Assembly: GCF_017848315.1 (NCBI RefSeq) | Contig: NZ_JAFKEC010000050.1 | Coordinates: 1 to 42,760 of the forward strand | Origin: Pseudomonas palmensis | GTDB taxonomy: Bacteria; Pseudomonadota; Gammaproteobacteria; Pseudomonadales; Pseudomonadaceae | Length of the DNA stretch: 42,760 nt | Direction: 5' to 3' | Part shown: positions 7,999 to 17,180 of the stretch, piece after piece | Layout: each line of letters starts with the position of its first letter | Numbering within the stretch: the first letter of the stretch is position 1 | Translations under genes and position numbers: made by a program | Notes under the pieces: generated by a model | What the model saw: the letters and a program-made list of their open reading frames with translations, nothing else | Told to the model about the DNA's origin: nothing | The model's database searches: none

Positions 7999-8008
7999 TT
8001 GTATACAA
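7999..8008. promoter_or_regulatory. Palindrome TTGTATACAA upstream of mcpH
   Basis: A perfect 10-bp palindrome lies 48 bp before the mcpH start. It overlaps a wider inverted repeat, ATTGTAT (7986-7992) and ATACAAT (8003-8009). Sites of the form TTGTATACAA are typical of FCD-type GntR regulators. Its position near the expected promoter suggests an operator for the chemoreceptor gene. Confidence 0.4.
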
Positions 8009-8056
8009 TTGGCCTGGTGTTTGCGGTACACGGCTGGTTTAACTCAGGGGAAATTC

Positions 8057-9994
8057 ATGCAGTTCTGGCGGCGCAGTATCCAGTGGCAATTGATCGCAAG
8101 CATGGGCGCGGCCCTGGTGGCGAGCATTCTGATCGTGGTTGGTATCTACACCGTGGCGGTCAATCGACTGACCGAGCGCTACCTGGTGGAGACGGCGCTG
8201 CCGGCGAGTATCGAGGCCATGCGCAACGATATCGAGCGTATGTTGGGCCGGCCTCTGACGGCGGCGGCCGACATTGCCAACAACACCCTGTTGCGCGACT
8301 GGCTGGCAGCGGGGGAGCCCCCCGAACAGGCCGGTGCGTTCGTCGAGTATCTGGAGTCGGTGCGTGTGCACAACCAGGCGTTCACCGCGCTGTTCGCCGC
8401 CACGCGCAGCAATCACTACTACAACCAGGGCGGTCTGGACCGCACCTTGAGCCGCGACAACCCGAAGGACTCGTGGTTCTTCGGGTTCATCGACAGTGGC
8501 AAGCCGCGCCTGCTCAATATCGACACGGACATCAGCAGTGGCGACCTGGCGCTGTTCATCGACTTTCGGGTGGAAAAAGCCGGCCAGCTGGTGGGCATTG
8601 CCGGGCTGGGCCTGCGCATGACCGAGTTGTCCCAACTGATCCACGACTTCAGTTTCGGTGAGCGCGGCCGGGTGTTCCTGGTGCGCGGCGATGGACTGAT
8701 CCAGGTGCACCCGCAGTCCGAGTTCAGCGGCAAGCGCCAGTTGGCCGAGCAGATCGGCGAAGGCGCCGCCCAGCGTGCGTTGACCCCGCACGAGGGCCTG
8801 CAGCAGAGCCGCTTCGAGCGCGATGGCGAGACCTACCTGGCCCTGAGCCTGCCGCTGCGCGACCTGAACTGGACGCTGGTGGCCGAGGTGCCCGAGGCGC
8901 AGATCTACGCCCAGGTGAACCAGGCCGTGTGGCTCACCAGCCTGATCGGCGCGGCGGTGGCGTTGCTGTCGCTGCTGCTGGTGGTATGGCTGGCGCGCGG
9001 CATCGTGCGCCCGCTGCGCCGGGTGACCGGTGCGCTGACCGCGATTGCCCAGGGCGGTGGCGACCTGACCCAGCGCCTGGACGAGTCGCGGGCCGATGAA
9101 CTGGGCGACCTGGCCCGGGGTTTCAACCGTTTTCTGGACAGCCAGCGCGACCTGATCGGCGAGGTGCTGCGCACCACCGAGCACCTGCGCAGCGCCGTGG
9201 GGCAGGTGAGCGCGGTGGTGGAGGACACCGCCGGGCGCTCCCATCGCCAGCAGGAGATGACCGAGATGGTGGCCACTGCCGTGCACCAGATGGGCCTCAC
9301 CGTGCAGGACATCGCGCAGAATGCCGGCCAGGCCGCGCACGCCTCGCAGACCGCGCGCACCGAAGCGTTGCAGGCGCGCGAGGTGGTGCAGCGCTCGATT
9401 GCGCACATCGAAGGCATGTCGGGCGAGATCGGCGCGGCGGCCAGTGCGGTTGGCCAACTGGCGCAGGAGGTGGCGTCCATCGACGAGGTGCTGGCGGTGA
9501 TCCGCAGCATTTCCGAGCAGACCAACCTGCTGGCGTTGAACGCGGCGATCGAGGCGGCGCGGGCCGGGGAGATGGGCCGTGGCTTCGCTGTGGTGGCCGA
9601 CGAGGTACGTACCCTGGCCCAGCGAACCCAGGTGTCCACCGACGAGGTGCAGCAGATGATCCAGCGCCTCAAGCAGGGGGCGGGCAGCGCGGTGGCGTCG
9701 ATGCAGGCGGGGCAGGCGGCGACCGGCACCGGCGTGGCGTCGAGCCAGCAGACCGGAGCGTCGTTGACCACCATTACCGGGCAGGTGGAACACATCACCG
9801 ACATGAACCTGCAGGTGGCCACGGCCACCGAGGAGCAGTCGGCGGTGACCGAGGAGATCAACCGCAACGTGCAGGGGATTTCCGACCTGGCGCGCCAGAC
9901 GGTGGCGCAGGTGGAGGCGTGTCGGGTGGATTGCCAGGCGTTGCGCGGGCTGGCTGATGACCTGGCGCGGCAGATGGGTGGGTTCAGGCTCTAG
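8057..9994 (+). CDS. mcpH: dCache methyl-accepting chemotaxis protein, McpH-like purine receptor
   Basis: This 645-aa chemoreceptor has TM1 at about residues 11-33 and a large periplasmic double-Cache domain (about 37-285, with SNHYYNQGGLDRTLSRDNPKDSWFFGF in the membrane-distal module). TM2 is at about 291-311, HAMP at about 315-368, and the signalling domain has the tip EQTNLLALNAAIEAARAGEMGRGFAV. No CheR pentapeptide is visible (it ends QMGGFRL). ATG at 8057 has AGGGG seven bases upstream. In P. putida KT2440 the receptor between gbcAB and ltaE/glyA is McpH (PP_0320), known to mediate chemotaxis to purines. Synteny and domain type support orthology; ligand specificity here is inferred. It ends near a REP pair. 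Confidence 0.85.
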   Translation: MQFWRRSIQWQLIASMGAALVASILIVVGIYTVAVNRLTERYLVETALPASIEAMRNDIERMLGRPLTAAADIANNTLLRDWLAAGEPPEQAGAFVEYLESVRVHNQAFTALFAATRSNHYYNQGGLDRTLSRDNPKDSWFFGFIDSGKPRLLNIDTDISSGDLALFIDFRVEKAGQLVGIAGLGLRMTELSQLIHDFSFGERGRVFLVRGDGLIQVHPQSEFSGKRQLAEQIGEGAAQRALTPHEGLQQSRFERDGETYLALSLPLRDLNWTLVAEVPEAQIYAQVNQAVWLTSLIGAAVALLSLLLVVWLARGIVRPLRRVTGALTAIAQGGGDLTQRLDESRADELGDLARGFNRFLDSQRDLIGEVLRTTEHLRSAVGQVSAVVEDTAGRSHRQQEMTEMVATAVHQMGLTVQDIAQNAGQAAHASQTARTEALQAREVVQRSIAHIEGMSGEIGAAASAVGQLAQEVASIDEVLAVIRSISEQTNLLALNAAIEAARAGEMGRGFAVVADEVRTLAQRTQVSTDEVQQMIQRLKQGAGSAVASMQAGQAATGTGVASSQQTGASLTTITGQVEHITDMNLQVATATEEQSAVTEEINRNVQGISDLARQTVAQVEACRVDCQALRGLADDLARQMGGFRL

Positions 9995-10007
9995 ATCAGA
10001 GTGATTG

Positions 10008-10072
10008 CTTCGCCGGCAAGGCCGGCTCCTACAGGTTGGCGGTGTCTGTAGGAGCCGGCCTTGCCGGCGAAG
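10008..10072. repeat. REP inverted pair (TTCGCCGGCAAGGCCGGC family)
   Basis: Perfect 26-bp arms (10008-10033 and 10047-10072) flank a 13-nt loop. It fills the gap between the convergent mcpH and ltaE genes and can form a strong hairpin on either strand, so it may serve as a bidirectional transcript end. Degenerate copies of the same family lie at 17181 and 22686. Confidence 0.85.
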
Positions 10073-10078
10073 GGGCCA

Positions 10079-11122
10079 TCAGCGACCCAGCGTTACCGCA
10101 CGAATATCCGCCGCCAGCTCGCGCACCCGTGCCTCGTCGGTGTCCCACGAGCACATGAACCGTGCGCCGCCGCTGCCGATGAAGGTGTAGAACCGCCAGC
10201 CCTTGGCGCGCAGCGCTTCCAGTGCCGGCTCCGGCATCTGCAGAAACACCCCGTTGGCTTCTACCGGGAACATCAACTGCACCGCCGGGATGTCCGCCAC
10301 CAGCCCGCTGAGCAACTGCGCGCAGTGGTTGGCGTGCTGCGCATGGCGCAGCCACGCACCGTCTTCGAGCAACCCCACCCACGGCGCCGACAGAAAGCGC
10401 ATCTTCGACGCCAGCTGCCCGGCCTGCTTGCAGCGGTAGTCGAAGTCTTCGGCCAGCTTGCGGTTGAAGAACAGGATCGCCTCGCCCACCGCCATGCCGT
10501 TCTTGGTGCCGCCAAAGCACAGCACGTCGATGCCGGCCTTCCAGGTCAGTTCGGCCGGCGAGCAGCCCAGGAACGCGCAGGCATTGCTGAAGCGCGCGCC
10601 GTCCATGTGCAGGTTCAGGCCCAGCTCCTTGCAGGTGGCGCTGATCGCCTTGAGCTCTTCGGGCCGATACACGCTGCCCACTTCGGTGGCCTGGGTGATG
10701 GTTACCACGCGTGGCTTGGGGTAGTGGATGTCCTGGCGCTTGAGCGCCACTTCGCGGATGGACTCCGGCGTAAGCTTGCCGTTTTCGCTGCGGGCGGTGA
10801 GCAGCTTGGAGCCGTTGGAGAAGAACTCCGGCGCGCCGCATTCGTCGGTCTCGACGTGGGCGGTCTCGGAGCAGATCACGCTGTGGTAGCTCTGGCACAG
10901 GGACGACAGGGCCAGGGAGTTGGCGGCGGTGCCGTTGAAGGCGAAGAACACCTCGCAGTCGGTCTCGAACAGTTTGCGAAAGTGGTCGGAGGCCTTGGCG
11001 GTCCACTGGTCGTCGCCGTAGGCGCGTTCGTGGCCCTGGTTGGCCTTGTCCATCGCCGCCCAGGCTTCGGGGCAGATGCCGGAATAGTTGTCGCTGGCAA
11101 ATTGCTGGCTTTGTTCTGTCAT
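10079..11122 (-). CDS. ltaE: Low-specificity L-threonine aldolase
   Basis: This 347-aa cytosolic PLP enzyme cleaves L-threonine or L-allo-threonine to glycine and acetaldehyde. The PLP lysine is K207 in the motif CFGGTKNGM. Upstream residues of the fold are recognisable (FNGTAANSLAL, ETAHVETDECGAPE, HMDGARFSNA with the cofactor aspartate). Length matches the family. It is divergent from glyA, and both enzymes handle glycine, which links this gene to the sarcosine/betaine degradation block. The ATG at 11122 opens MTEQSQQFASDNYSG, the normal N-terminus. The stop lies 7 bp from a REP pair. Confidence 0.94.
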   Translation of the reverse strand: MTEQSQQFASDNYSGICPEAWAAMDKANQGHERAYGDDQWTAKASDHFRKLFETDCEVFFAFNGTAANSLALSSLCQSYHSVICSETAHVETDECGAPEFFSNGSKLLTARSENGKLTPESIREVALKRQDIHYPKPRVVTITQATEVGSVYRPEELKAISATCKELGLNLHMDGARFSNACAFLGCSPAELTWKAGIDVLCFGGTKNGMAVGEAILFFNRKLAEDFDYRCKQAGQLASKMRFLSAPWVGLLEDGAWLRHAQHANHCAQLLSGLVADIPAVQLMFPVEANGVFLQMPEPALEALRAKGWRFYTFIGSGGARFMCSWDTDEARVRELAADIRAVTLGR

Positions 11123-11186
11123 TGCACTGTCCTGTGGTCGACGCAGGCAAGCACTCTAAACCAACTATCAAATCGCCGACTACAAG

Positions 11187-11196
11187 GGCCATGTCG
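11187..11196 (+). promoter_or_regulatory. Candidate shared operator half-site upstream of glyA
   Basis: GGCCATGTCG is identical to the minus-strand sequence at 1570-1579 in the gbcA/gbcB promoter. It lies about 105 bp before the glyA start, in the 177-bp ltaE/glyA gap. Betaine-responsive control by GbdR of this operon is known in Pseudomonas; that this is its site is inference. Confidence 0.35.
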
Positions 11197-11299
11197 TAAA
11201 CGCACCTTTGCGTGGCGTGCGCAGGCATCTGGACGGCCCGCGCCAGCCCTACCATCGCAGCCAAAGGGCGCTGTCCATGCCACTGCCGGGAGAGATGCG

Positions 11300-12553
11300 A
11301 TGTTCACCAAGCACGACCAGATCCAGGGTTACGACGATGCACTGCTGGCGGCGATCAACGCCGAGGAACAGCGCCAGGAAGACCACATCGAACTGATCGC
11401 CTCGGAAAACTACACCAGCAAGCGCGTGATGCAGGCCCAGGGCAGCGGCCTGACCAACAAGTACGCCGAAGGCTACCCGGGCAAGCGCTACTACGGCGGC
11501 TGCGAGCACGTGGACAAGGTCGAGCAACTGGCCATCGATCGTGCCAGGCAGCTGTTCGGCGCCGACTATGCCAACGTCCAGCCGCACTCCGGCAGCCAGG
11601 CCAACGCCGCGGTGTACCTGGCCCTGCTGCAGGCCGGCGACACCGTGCTGGGCATGAGCCTGGCCCACGGCGGCCACCTCACCCACGGTGCCAAGGTCAG
11701 TTTCAGCGGCAAGCTGTACAACGCCGTGCAATACGGCATCGATACCCGCACCGGCCTGATCGACTACGACGAGGTCGAGCGCCTGGCCGTCGAGCACCAG
11801 CCGAAGATGATCATTGCCGGGTTTTCGGCCTACAGCAAAACCCTCGATTTCCCACGCTTTCGCCAGATCGCCGACAAGGTCGGCGCCTACCTGTTCGTCG
11901 ACATGGCCCACGTCGCCGGGCTGGTCGCGGCGGGCCTGTATCCCAACCCGCTGCCCTATGCCGACGTGGTCACCACCACCACCCACAAGACCCTGCGTGG
12001 CCCGCGTGGCGGGCTGATCCTGGCCAGGGCCAACGAAGCGCTGGAAAAGAAACTCAACGCCGCGGTGTTCCCCGGCGGGCAGGGCGGCCCGCTGATGCAT
12101 GTGATCGCGGCCAAGGCGGTGTGCTTCAAGGAGGCCCTGGAGCCCGGCTTCAAGGCTTACCAGCAACAGGTGATCGACAACGCCCGGGCGATGGCTGCGG
12201 TATTCATCGAGCGTGGTTTCGACGTGGTGTCCGGTGGCACCGACAACCACCTGTTCCTGGTCAGCCTGATCCGCCAGGGCCTGACCGGCAAGGACGCCGA
12301 TGCCGCCCTGGGGCGCGCCCACATCACCGTCAACAAGAACGCCGTGCCCAACGACCCGCAGTCGCCGTTCGTCACCTCGGGCCTGCGCATCGGCACCCCG
12401 GCCGTCACCAGCCGTGGCTTCAAGGTGGCCCAGTGCACGGAGCTGGCCGGCTGGATCTGCGACATCCTCGACCACCTGGGCGATGCCGATGTCGAGGCCG
12501 ACGTGGCCAGGAGCGTGTCGGCACTGTGTGCGGATTTTCCGGTTTACCGCTGA
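11300..12553 (+). CDS. glyA: Serine hydroxymethyltransferase
   Basis: This 417-aa cytosolic PLP enzyme interconverts glycine plus 5,10-methylene-tetrahydrofolate with serine plus tetrahydrofolate. The signature TTTTHKTLRGPRGG holds the PLP lysine. The substrate and folate regions are intact (IELIASENYTS near the N-terminus, YAEGYPGKRYYGG, VDMAHVAGL). Length equals the E. coli enzyme. The start at 11300 follows GGGAGAGATGCG. As first gene of the sox block it consumes the glycine and methylene-THF produced by sarcosine oxidase, yielding serine. Pseudomonas usually carries another glyA elsewhere, so this is probably the catabolic, betaine-induced copy. soxB begins 15 bp downstream. Confidence 0.96.
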   Translation: MFTKHDQIQGYDDALLAAINAEEQRQEDHIELIASENYTSKRVMQAQGSGLTNKYAEGYPGKRYYGGCEHVDKVEQLAIDRARQLFGADYANVQPHSGSQANAAVYLALLQAGDTVLGMSLAHGGHLTHGAKVSFSGKLYNAVQYGIDTRTGLIDYDEVERLAVEHQPKMIIAGFSAYSKTLDFPRFRQIADKVGAYLFVDMAHVAGLVAAGLYPNPLPYADVVTTTTHKTLRGPRGGLILARANEALEKKLNAAVFPGGQGGPLMHVIAAKAVCFKEALEPGFKAYQQQVIDNARAMAAVFIERGFDVVSGGTDNHLFLVSLIRQGLTGKDADAALGRAHITVNKNAVPNDPQSPFVTSGLRIGTPAVTSRGFKVAQCTELAGWICDILDHLGDADVEADVARSVSALCADFPVYR

Positions 12554-12568
12554 GTGGAGTAACAGACC

Positions 12569-13819
12569 ATGCAACGCTATTCGGGCTTCGGCCTTTTCAA
12601 GCACTCGCTCAGCCACCACGAGAACTGGCAGCGCATGTGGCGCACGCCCACCCCGAAGAAGGTCTACGACGTGGTCATCGTCGGCGGCGGCGGGCACGGC
12701 CTGGCCACCGCCTACTACCTGGCCAAGGTGCACGGCATCACCAATGTGGCGGTGGTCGAGAAGGGCTGGCTGGGCGGCGGCAACACCGCGCGCAACACCA
12801 CCATCGTGCGCTCCAACTACCTGTGGGACGAGTCGGCGCACCTCTATGAGCACGCGATGAAGCTCTGGGAGGGGTTGTCCCAGGACATCAACTACAACGT
12901 CATGTTCTCCCAGCGCGGGGTCTACAACCTGTGCCACACCCTGCAGGACATGCGCGACTCCGAGCGCCGGGTCAGCGCCAACCGGCTCAACGGCGTGGAC
13001 GGCGAACTGCTGAACAGCAAGCAGGTGGCCGACGAGATTCCGCACCTGGACTGCTCCAGGAACACCCGTTATCCGGTTCTCGGCGCCACCGTGCAGCGGC
13101 GCGGCGGCGTGGCGCGTCACGATGCCGTGGCCTGGGGCTATGCGCGTGCCGCCGATGCCCTGGGCGTGGACCTGATCCAGCAGACCGAGGTGATCGGCTT
13201 TCGCAAGGAAAACGGCGCGGTGGTCGGCGTCGAGACCAACAAGGGCTTCATCGGTGCGCGGCGCGTAGGCGTGGTCACCGCCGGCAACTCCGGGCACATG
13301 GCCAGGCTGGCCGGCTTTCGCCTGCCCATCGAGTCGCACCCGCTGCAGGCACTGGTGTCCGAGCCGCTCAAGCCGATCATCGACAGCGTGATCATGTCCA
13401 ACGCGGTGCACGGCTACATCAGCCAGTCGGACAAGGGCGACCTGGTGATCGGCGCCGGCATCGACGGCTGGGTGGGTTACGGCCAGCGCGGTTCGTACCC
13501 GGTGATCGAACATACCCTGCAGGCCATCGTCGAGATGTTCCCGATCCTGTCGCGGGTGCGCATGAACCGCCAGTGGGGCGGCATCGTCGACACCACCCCG
13601 GACGCCTGCCCGATCATCTCCAAGACCCCGGTGGCTAACATGTTCTTCAACTGCGGCTGGGGCACTGGCGGTTTCAAGGCCACGCCGGGCTCGGGCCACG
13701 TGTTCGCCGCAAGCCTGGCCACCGGCGAGATGCATGCACTGGCCAAGCCGTTTTCCATCGACCGTTTCCATAACGGCGCCCTGATCGACGAGCACGGCGC
13801 TGCCGCTGTCGCCCACTAA
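12569..13819 (+). CDS. soxB: Sarcosine oxidase subunit beta
   Basis: This 416-aa flavoprotein subunit of heterotetrameric sarcosine oxidase oxidises sarcosine to glycine and a one-carbon unit. The FAD dinucleotide-binding motif VVIVGGGGHGLATAYYLAK lies at residues 35-53. H184 (in GVARHDAVAWGY) lies in the region expected for the covalent FMN-linked histidine of this family. A C-terminal segment NCGWGTGGFKATPGSG completes the flavin site. It is the second gene of glyA-soxB-soxD-soxA-soxG-purU, 13 bp before soxD. A short GGAG stands 15 bp ahead of the ATG. Confidence 0.95.
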   Translation: MQRYSGFGLFKHSLSHHENWQRMWRTPTPKKVYDVVIVGGGGHGLATAYYLAKVHGITNVAVVEKGWLGGGNTARNTTIVRSNYLWDESAHLYEHAMKLWEGLSQDINYNVMFSQRGVYNLCHTLQDMRDSERRVSANRLNGVDGELLNSKQVADEIPHLDCSRNTRYPVLGATVQRRGGVARHDAVAWGYARAADALGVDLIQQTEVIGFRKENGAVVGVETNKGFIGARRVGVVTAGNSGHMARLAGFRLPIESHPLQALVSEPLKPIIDSVIMSNAVHGYISQSDKGDLVIGAGIDGWVGYGQRGSYPVIEHTLQAIVEMFPILSRVRMNRQWGGIVDTTPDACPIISKTPVANMFFNCGWGTGGFKATPGSGHVFAASLATGEMHALAKPFSIDRFHNGALIDEHGAAAVAH

Positions 13820-13832
13820 CAGGAGACACTCC

Positions 13833-14162
13833 ATGTTGCACATCTTCTGTCCCCACTGCGGCGAACTGCGCTCCGAGGAAGAATTCCATGCCGCCGGCCA
13901 GGCCCACATTCCGCGCCCGCTGGACCCGAGTGCCTGCACCGACGAGCAGTGGGGCGACTACCTGTTCTTTCGTGACAACCCGCGCGGCCTGCACCACGAG
14001 CTGTGGATCCATGCCGCGGGCTGCCGCCAGTACTTCAACGCCACCCGCGACACCGTGACCTACGAGATTCTCGAAACCTATCCGATTGGTGCCAGGCCCC
14101 AGGCGCGCGCCCAGGAAAACGTCCCGCAGCTGGCTGTCACCGGCCAGGGAGAAAAGGTATGA
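13833..14162 (+). CDS. soxD: Sarcosine oxidase subunit delta
   Basis: This 109-aa small subunit of the heterotetramer has an N-terminal zinc-binding pair, C6-P-H-C9, further His residues (HHELWIH) and one more cysteine (AAGCRQYF), matching the zinc site of the SoxD family. It caps the complex structurally and has no flavin of its own. The AGGAGA ribosome-binding site lies about 8 bases before ATG at 13833. The stop overlaps the soxA start as ATGA (14159-14162), implying translational coupling. Confidence 0.95.
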   Translation: MLHIFCPHCGELRSEEEFHAAGQAHIPRPLDPSACTDEQWGDYLFFRDNPRGLHHELWIHAAGCRQYFNATRDTVTYEILETYPIGARPQARAQENVPQLAVTGQGEKV

Positions 14163-17100
14163 GCCAGCGCTATCGTCTGCCCAACGGCGGTCGTATCGAC
14201 CGCAGCCAGGTCCTCGACTTCACCTTCAACGGCCAGCGCTACCAGGGCTACCAGGGCGACACCCTGGCCGCCGCGCTGCTGGCCAATGGCGTCGACATCG
14301 TGGGGCGCAGCTTCAAGTACTCGCGCCCACGCGGCATCATCGCCGCCGGCAGCGAAGAGCCCAACGCGATCCTGCAGATCGGTGCCAGCGAGGCCACCCA
14401 GGTACCCAACGTGCGCGCTACCCAGCAGGCGCTGTACGCCGGCCTGGTGGCCACCAGCACCAACGGCTGGCCCAGCGTGAACACCGACGTGATGGGCATC
14501 CTCGGCAAGGTCGGCGGCAAGCTGATGCCGCCGGGGTTCTACTACAAGACGTTCATGTACCCGCAGTCGTTCTGGATGACCTACGAGAAGTACATCCGCA
14601 AGGCCGCGGGCCTGGGCCGTTCGCCGCTGGAAAACGACCCGGACAGCTACGACTACATGAACCACCACTGCGATGTGCTGGTGGTGGGCGCAGGCCCCGC
14701 CGGGCTGGCTGCGGCACTGGCAGCCGGGCGCAGCGGGGCGCGAGTGATCCTGGCCGACGAGCAGGAGGAGTTCGGCGGCAGCCTGCTCGATACCCGCGAA
14801 ACCCTCGACGGCCAGCCCGCCGCCGAGTGGGTGGCCAAGGTGATCGACGAGCTGCAGGGCATGCCCGAGGTCACCTTGCTGGCGCGGGCCACGGTCAACG
14901 GCTACCACGACCACAACTTCCTCACGATCCACCAGCGCCTCACCGATCACCTGGGCGACCGCGCACCCATCGGCCAGGTGCGCCAGCGCATGCACCGTGT
15001 GCGCGCCGGGCGTGTGGTGCTGGCCACCGGTGCCCACGAGCGGCCGCTGGTGTACGGCAACAACGATGTGCCGGGCAACATGCTCGCCGGCGCGGTATCT
15101 ACCTACGTGCGCCGTTATGGCGTGGCGCCGGGGCGCAAGCTGGTGCTGTCGACCAACAACGATCACGCCTATCGCGTGGCGCTGGACTGGCACGACGCCG
15201 GGCTCAAGGTGGTCGCGGTCGCCGATGCGCGGCACAACCCGCGTGGCTCGCTGGTGGAGGAGGCACGTGCCAAGGGCATTCGCATCCTCACCTCCAGCGC
15301 GGTGATCGAGGCGCGCGGCAGCAAGCATGTGACGGCAGCGCGGGTGGCGGCCATCGACGTGGCCGCACACCAGGTCACCAGCCCCGGCGAATGGCTGGAC
15401 TGCGACCTGGTGGCGACATCGGGCGGCTACAGCCCGGTGGTGCACCTGGCTTCGCACCTGGGCGGCAAGCCGCTGTGGCGCGACGACATTCTCGGCTTCG
15501 TGCCCGGCGACGCGCCGCAGAAGCGCGTGTGCGTGGGTGGCGTCAATGGCGTGTTCGCCCTGGGCGATGCGCTGGCCGACGGGTTCGAAGGCGGCGTGCG
15601 TGCGGCCACCGAGGCCGGTTTCAAGGCAGTGGAGGGCGTTCTGCCCAAGGTGCTGGTGCGTCCGGAGGAGCCTACCGTTGCGCTGTTCCAGGTGCCCCAT
15701 GACCGCAACACCGCGCGGGCACCCAAGCAGTTCGTCGACCAGCAGAACGATGTGACTGCGGCCGCCATCGAACTGGCCACCCGCGAAGGCTTCGAGTCGG
15801 TGGAGCACGTCAAGCGCTACACCGCGCTGGGGTTCGGCACCGACCAGGGCAAGCTGGGCAACATCAACGGGCTGGCGATCGCCGCACGCTCGCTGGGCAT
15901 CGGCATTGCGCAGATGGGCACCACCATGTTTCGCCCCAACTACACGCCGGTGACCTTCGGCGCGGTGGCCGGGCGCCATTGCGGCCACCTGTTCGAGCCG
16001 GTGCGCTTCACCGCGCTGCATGCCTGGCATGTGAAGAACGGCGCCGAGTTCGAGGACGTCGGCCAGTGGAAGCGCCCGTGGTATTTCCCCCGCGGCGGCG
16101 AAGACCTGCAGGCGGCGGTGGCCCGTGAATGCAAGGCGGTGCGCGACAGCGTCGGCCTGCTGGATGCCTCGACCCTGGGCAAGATCGACATTCAGGGCCC
16201 GGACGCCCGTGAGTTCCTCAACCGCATCTACACCAACGCCTGGACCAAGCTCGACGTGGGCAAGGCGCGCTACGGCCTGATGTGCAAGGAAGACGGCATG
16301 GTTTTCGACGATGGCGTGACCGCGTGCCTGGGCGACAACCACTTCCTGATGACCACCACCACCGGCGGCGCGGCGCGGGTGCTGCAATGGCTGGAGATCT
16401 ACCAGCAGACCGAATGGCCAGAGCTGAAGGTGTACTTCACCTCCGTCACCGACCACTGGGCCACGCTGACCCTGTCGGGGCCCAACAGCCGCAAGCTGCT
16501 GGCTGAAGTGACTGACATCGACCTGGACAGGGACGCCTTCCCGTTCATGAGCTGGAAGGAGGGCCTGGTGGGCGGGGTGCCGGCGCGGGTGTTCCGCATC
16601 TCGTTCACCGGCGAGCTGTCGTATGAAGTGAACGTGCAGGCCAATTACGCGATGGGCGTGCTGGAGCAGATCGTCGCCGCCGGCAAGCCGTACAACCTCA
16701 CCCCCTATGGCACCGAGACCATGCACGTGCTGCGCGCCGAGAAGGGTTTCATCATTGTCGGCCAGGACACCGACGGCTCGATGACCCCGGACGACCTGAA
16801 CATGGGTTGGTGCGTGGGGCGCACCAAGCCGTTCTCGTGGATCGGCTGGCGCGGCATGAACCGGGAAGACTGCGTGCGCGAGAACCGCAAGCAGCTGGTG
16901 GGGCTCAAGCCGGTGGACCCGAGCCAGTGGTTGCCCGAGGGCGCGCAGCTGGTGCTGGACCCCAAACAGCCGATTCCGATGGATATGGTGGGGCACGTGA
17001 CCTCGAGCTACGCGAGCAACTCGCTGGGCTATTCGTTTGCCATGGGGGTGGTCAAGGGCGGGCTCAAACGCATGGGCGAGCGGGTGTTTTCGCCGCAGGC

Positions 17101-17176
17101 CGATGGCAGCGTGATCGAGGCCGAGATCTGCGCCTCGGTGTTCTTTGATCCGAAGGGTGAGCGGCAGAACATCTGA
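14159..17176 (+). CDS. soxA: Sarcosine oxidase subunit alpha
   Basis: This large subunit of 1005 aa has an N-terminal ferredoxin-like fold segment lacking cluster cysteines (about residues 1-100). It continues with an NAD-binding flavoprotein-type domain (VLVVGAGPAGLAAALAAGRSGA at about 176-197) and a C-terminal aminomethyltransferase (GcvT-like) domain (from about residue 620) that binds folate. This domain captures the C1 unit as 5,10-methylene-THF; without folate, formaldehyde is released. The true start is ATG at 14159, overlapping soxD. The frame is open further upstream, but that stretch is soxD in another frame. The only sizeable gap in the operon follows it and holds a REP pair. Confidence 0.95.
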   Translation: MSQRYRLPNGGRIDRSQVLDFTFNGQRYQGYQGDTLAAALLANGVDIVGRSFKYSRPRGIIAAGSEEPNAILQIGASEATQVPNVRATQQALYAGLVATSTNGWPSVNTDVMGILGKVGGKLMPPGFYYKTFMYPQSFWMTYEKYIRKAAGLGRSPLENDPDSYDYMNHHCDVLVVGAGPAGLAAALAAGRSGARVILADEQEEFGGSLLDTRETLDGQPAAEWVAKVIDELQGMPEVTLLARATVNGYHDHNFLTIHQRLTDHLGDRAPIGQVRQRMHRVRAGRVVLATGAHERPLVYGNNDVPGNMLAGAVSTYVRRYGVAPGRKLVLSTNNDHAYRVALDWHDAGLKVVAVADARHNPRGSLVEEARAKGIRILTSSAVIEARGSKHVTAARVAAIDVAAHQVTSPGEWLDCDLVATSGGYSPVVHLASHLGGKPLWRDDILGFVPGDAPQKRVCVGGVNGVFALGDALADGFEGGVRAATEAGFKAVEGVLPKVLVRPEEPTVALFQVPHDRNTARAPKQFVDQQNDVTAAAIELATREGFESVEHVKRYTALGFGTDQGKLGNINGLAIAARSLGIGIAQMGTTMFRPNYTPVTFGAVAGRHCGHLFEPVRFTALHAWHVKNGAEFEDVGQWKRPWYFPRGGEDLQAAVARECKAVRDSVGLLDASTLGKIDIQGPDAREFLNRIYTNAWTKLDVGKARYGLMCKEDGMVFDDGVTACLGDNHFLMTTTTGGAARVLQWLEIYQQTEWPELKVYFTSVTDHWATLTLSGPNSRKLLAEVTDIDLDRDAFPFMSWKEGLVGGVPARVFRISFTGELSYEVNVQANYAMGVLEQIVAAGKPYNLTPYGTETMHVLRAEKGFIIVGQDTDGSMTPDDLNMGWCVGRTKPFSWIGWRGMNREDCVRENRKQLVGLKPVDPSQWLPEGAQLVLDPKQPIPMDMVGHVTSSYASNSLGYSFAMGVVKGGLKRMGERVFSPQADGSVIEAEICASVFFDPKGERQNI

Positions 17177-17180
17177 TGGT

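Noticed and set aside
7898..8056. 6S RNA (ssrS), which normally follows zapA
   Set aside because: The gap is only 159 bp and contains a short hairpin and a promoter-type palindrome, not the long bulged duplex of 6S RNA.
11123..11299. Glycine riboswitch before glyA
   Set aside because: The gap shows no tandem glycine aptamer pattern and no terminator-antiterminator pair.
11249..13939. Open frame of 896 codons antisense to glyA, soxB and soxD
   Set aside because: It spans three real genes on the other strand and has antisense-type composition.
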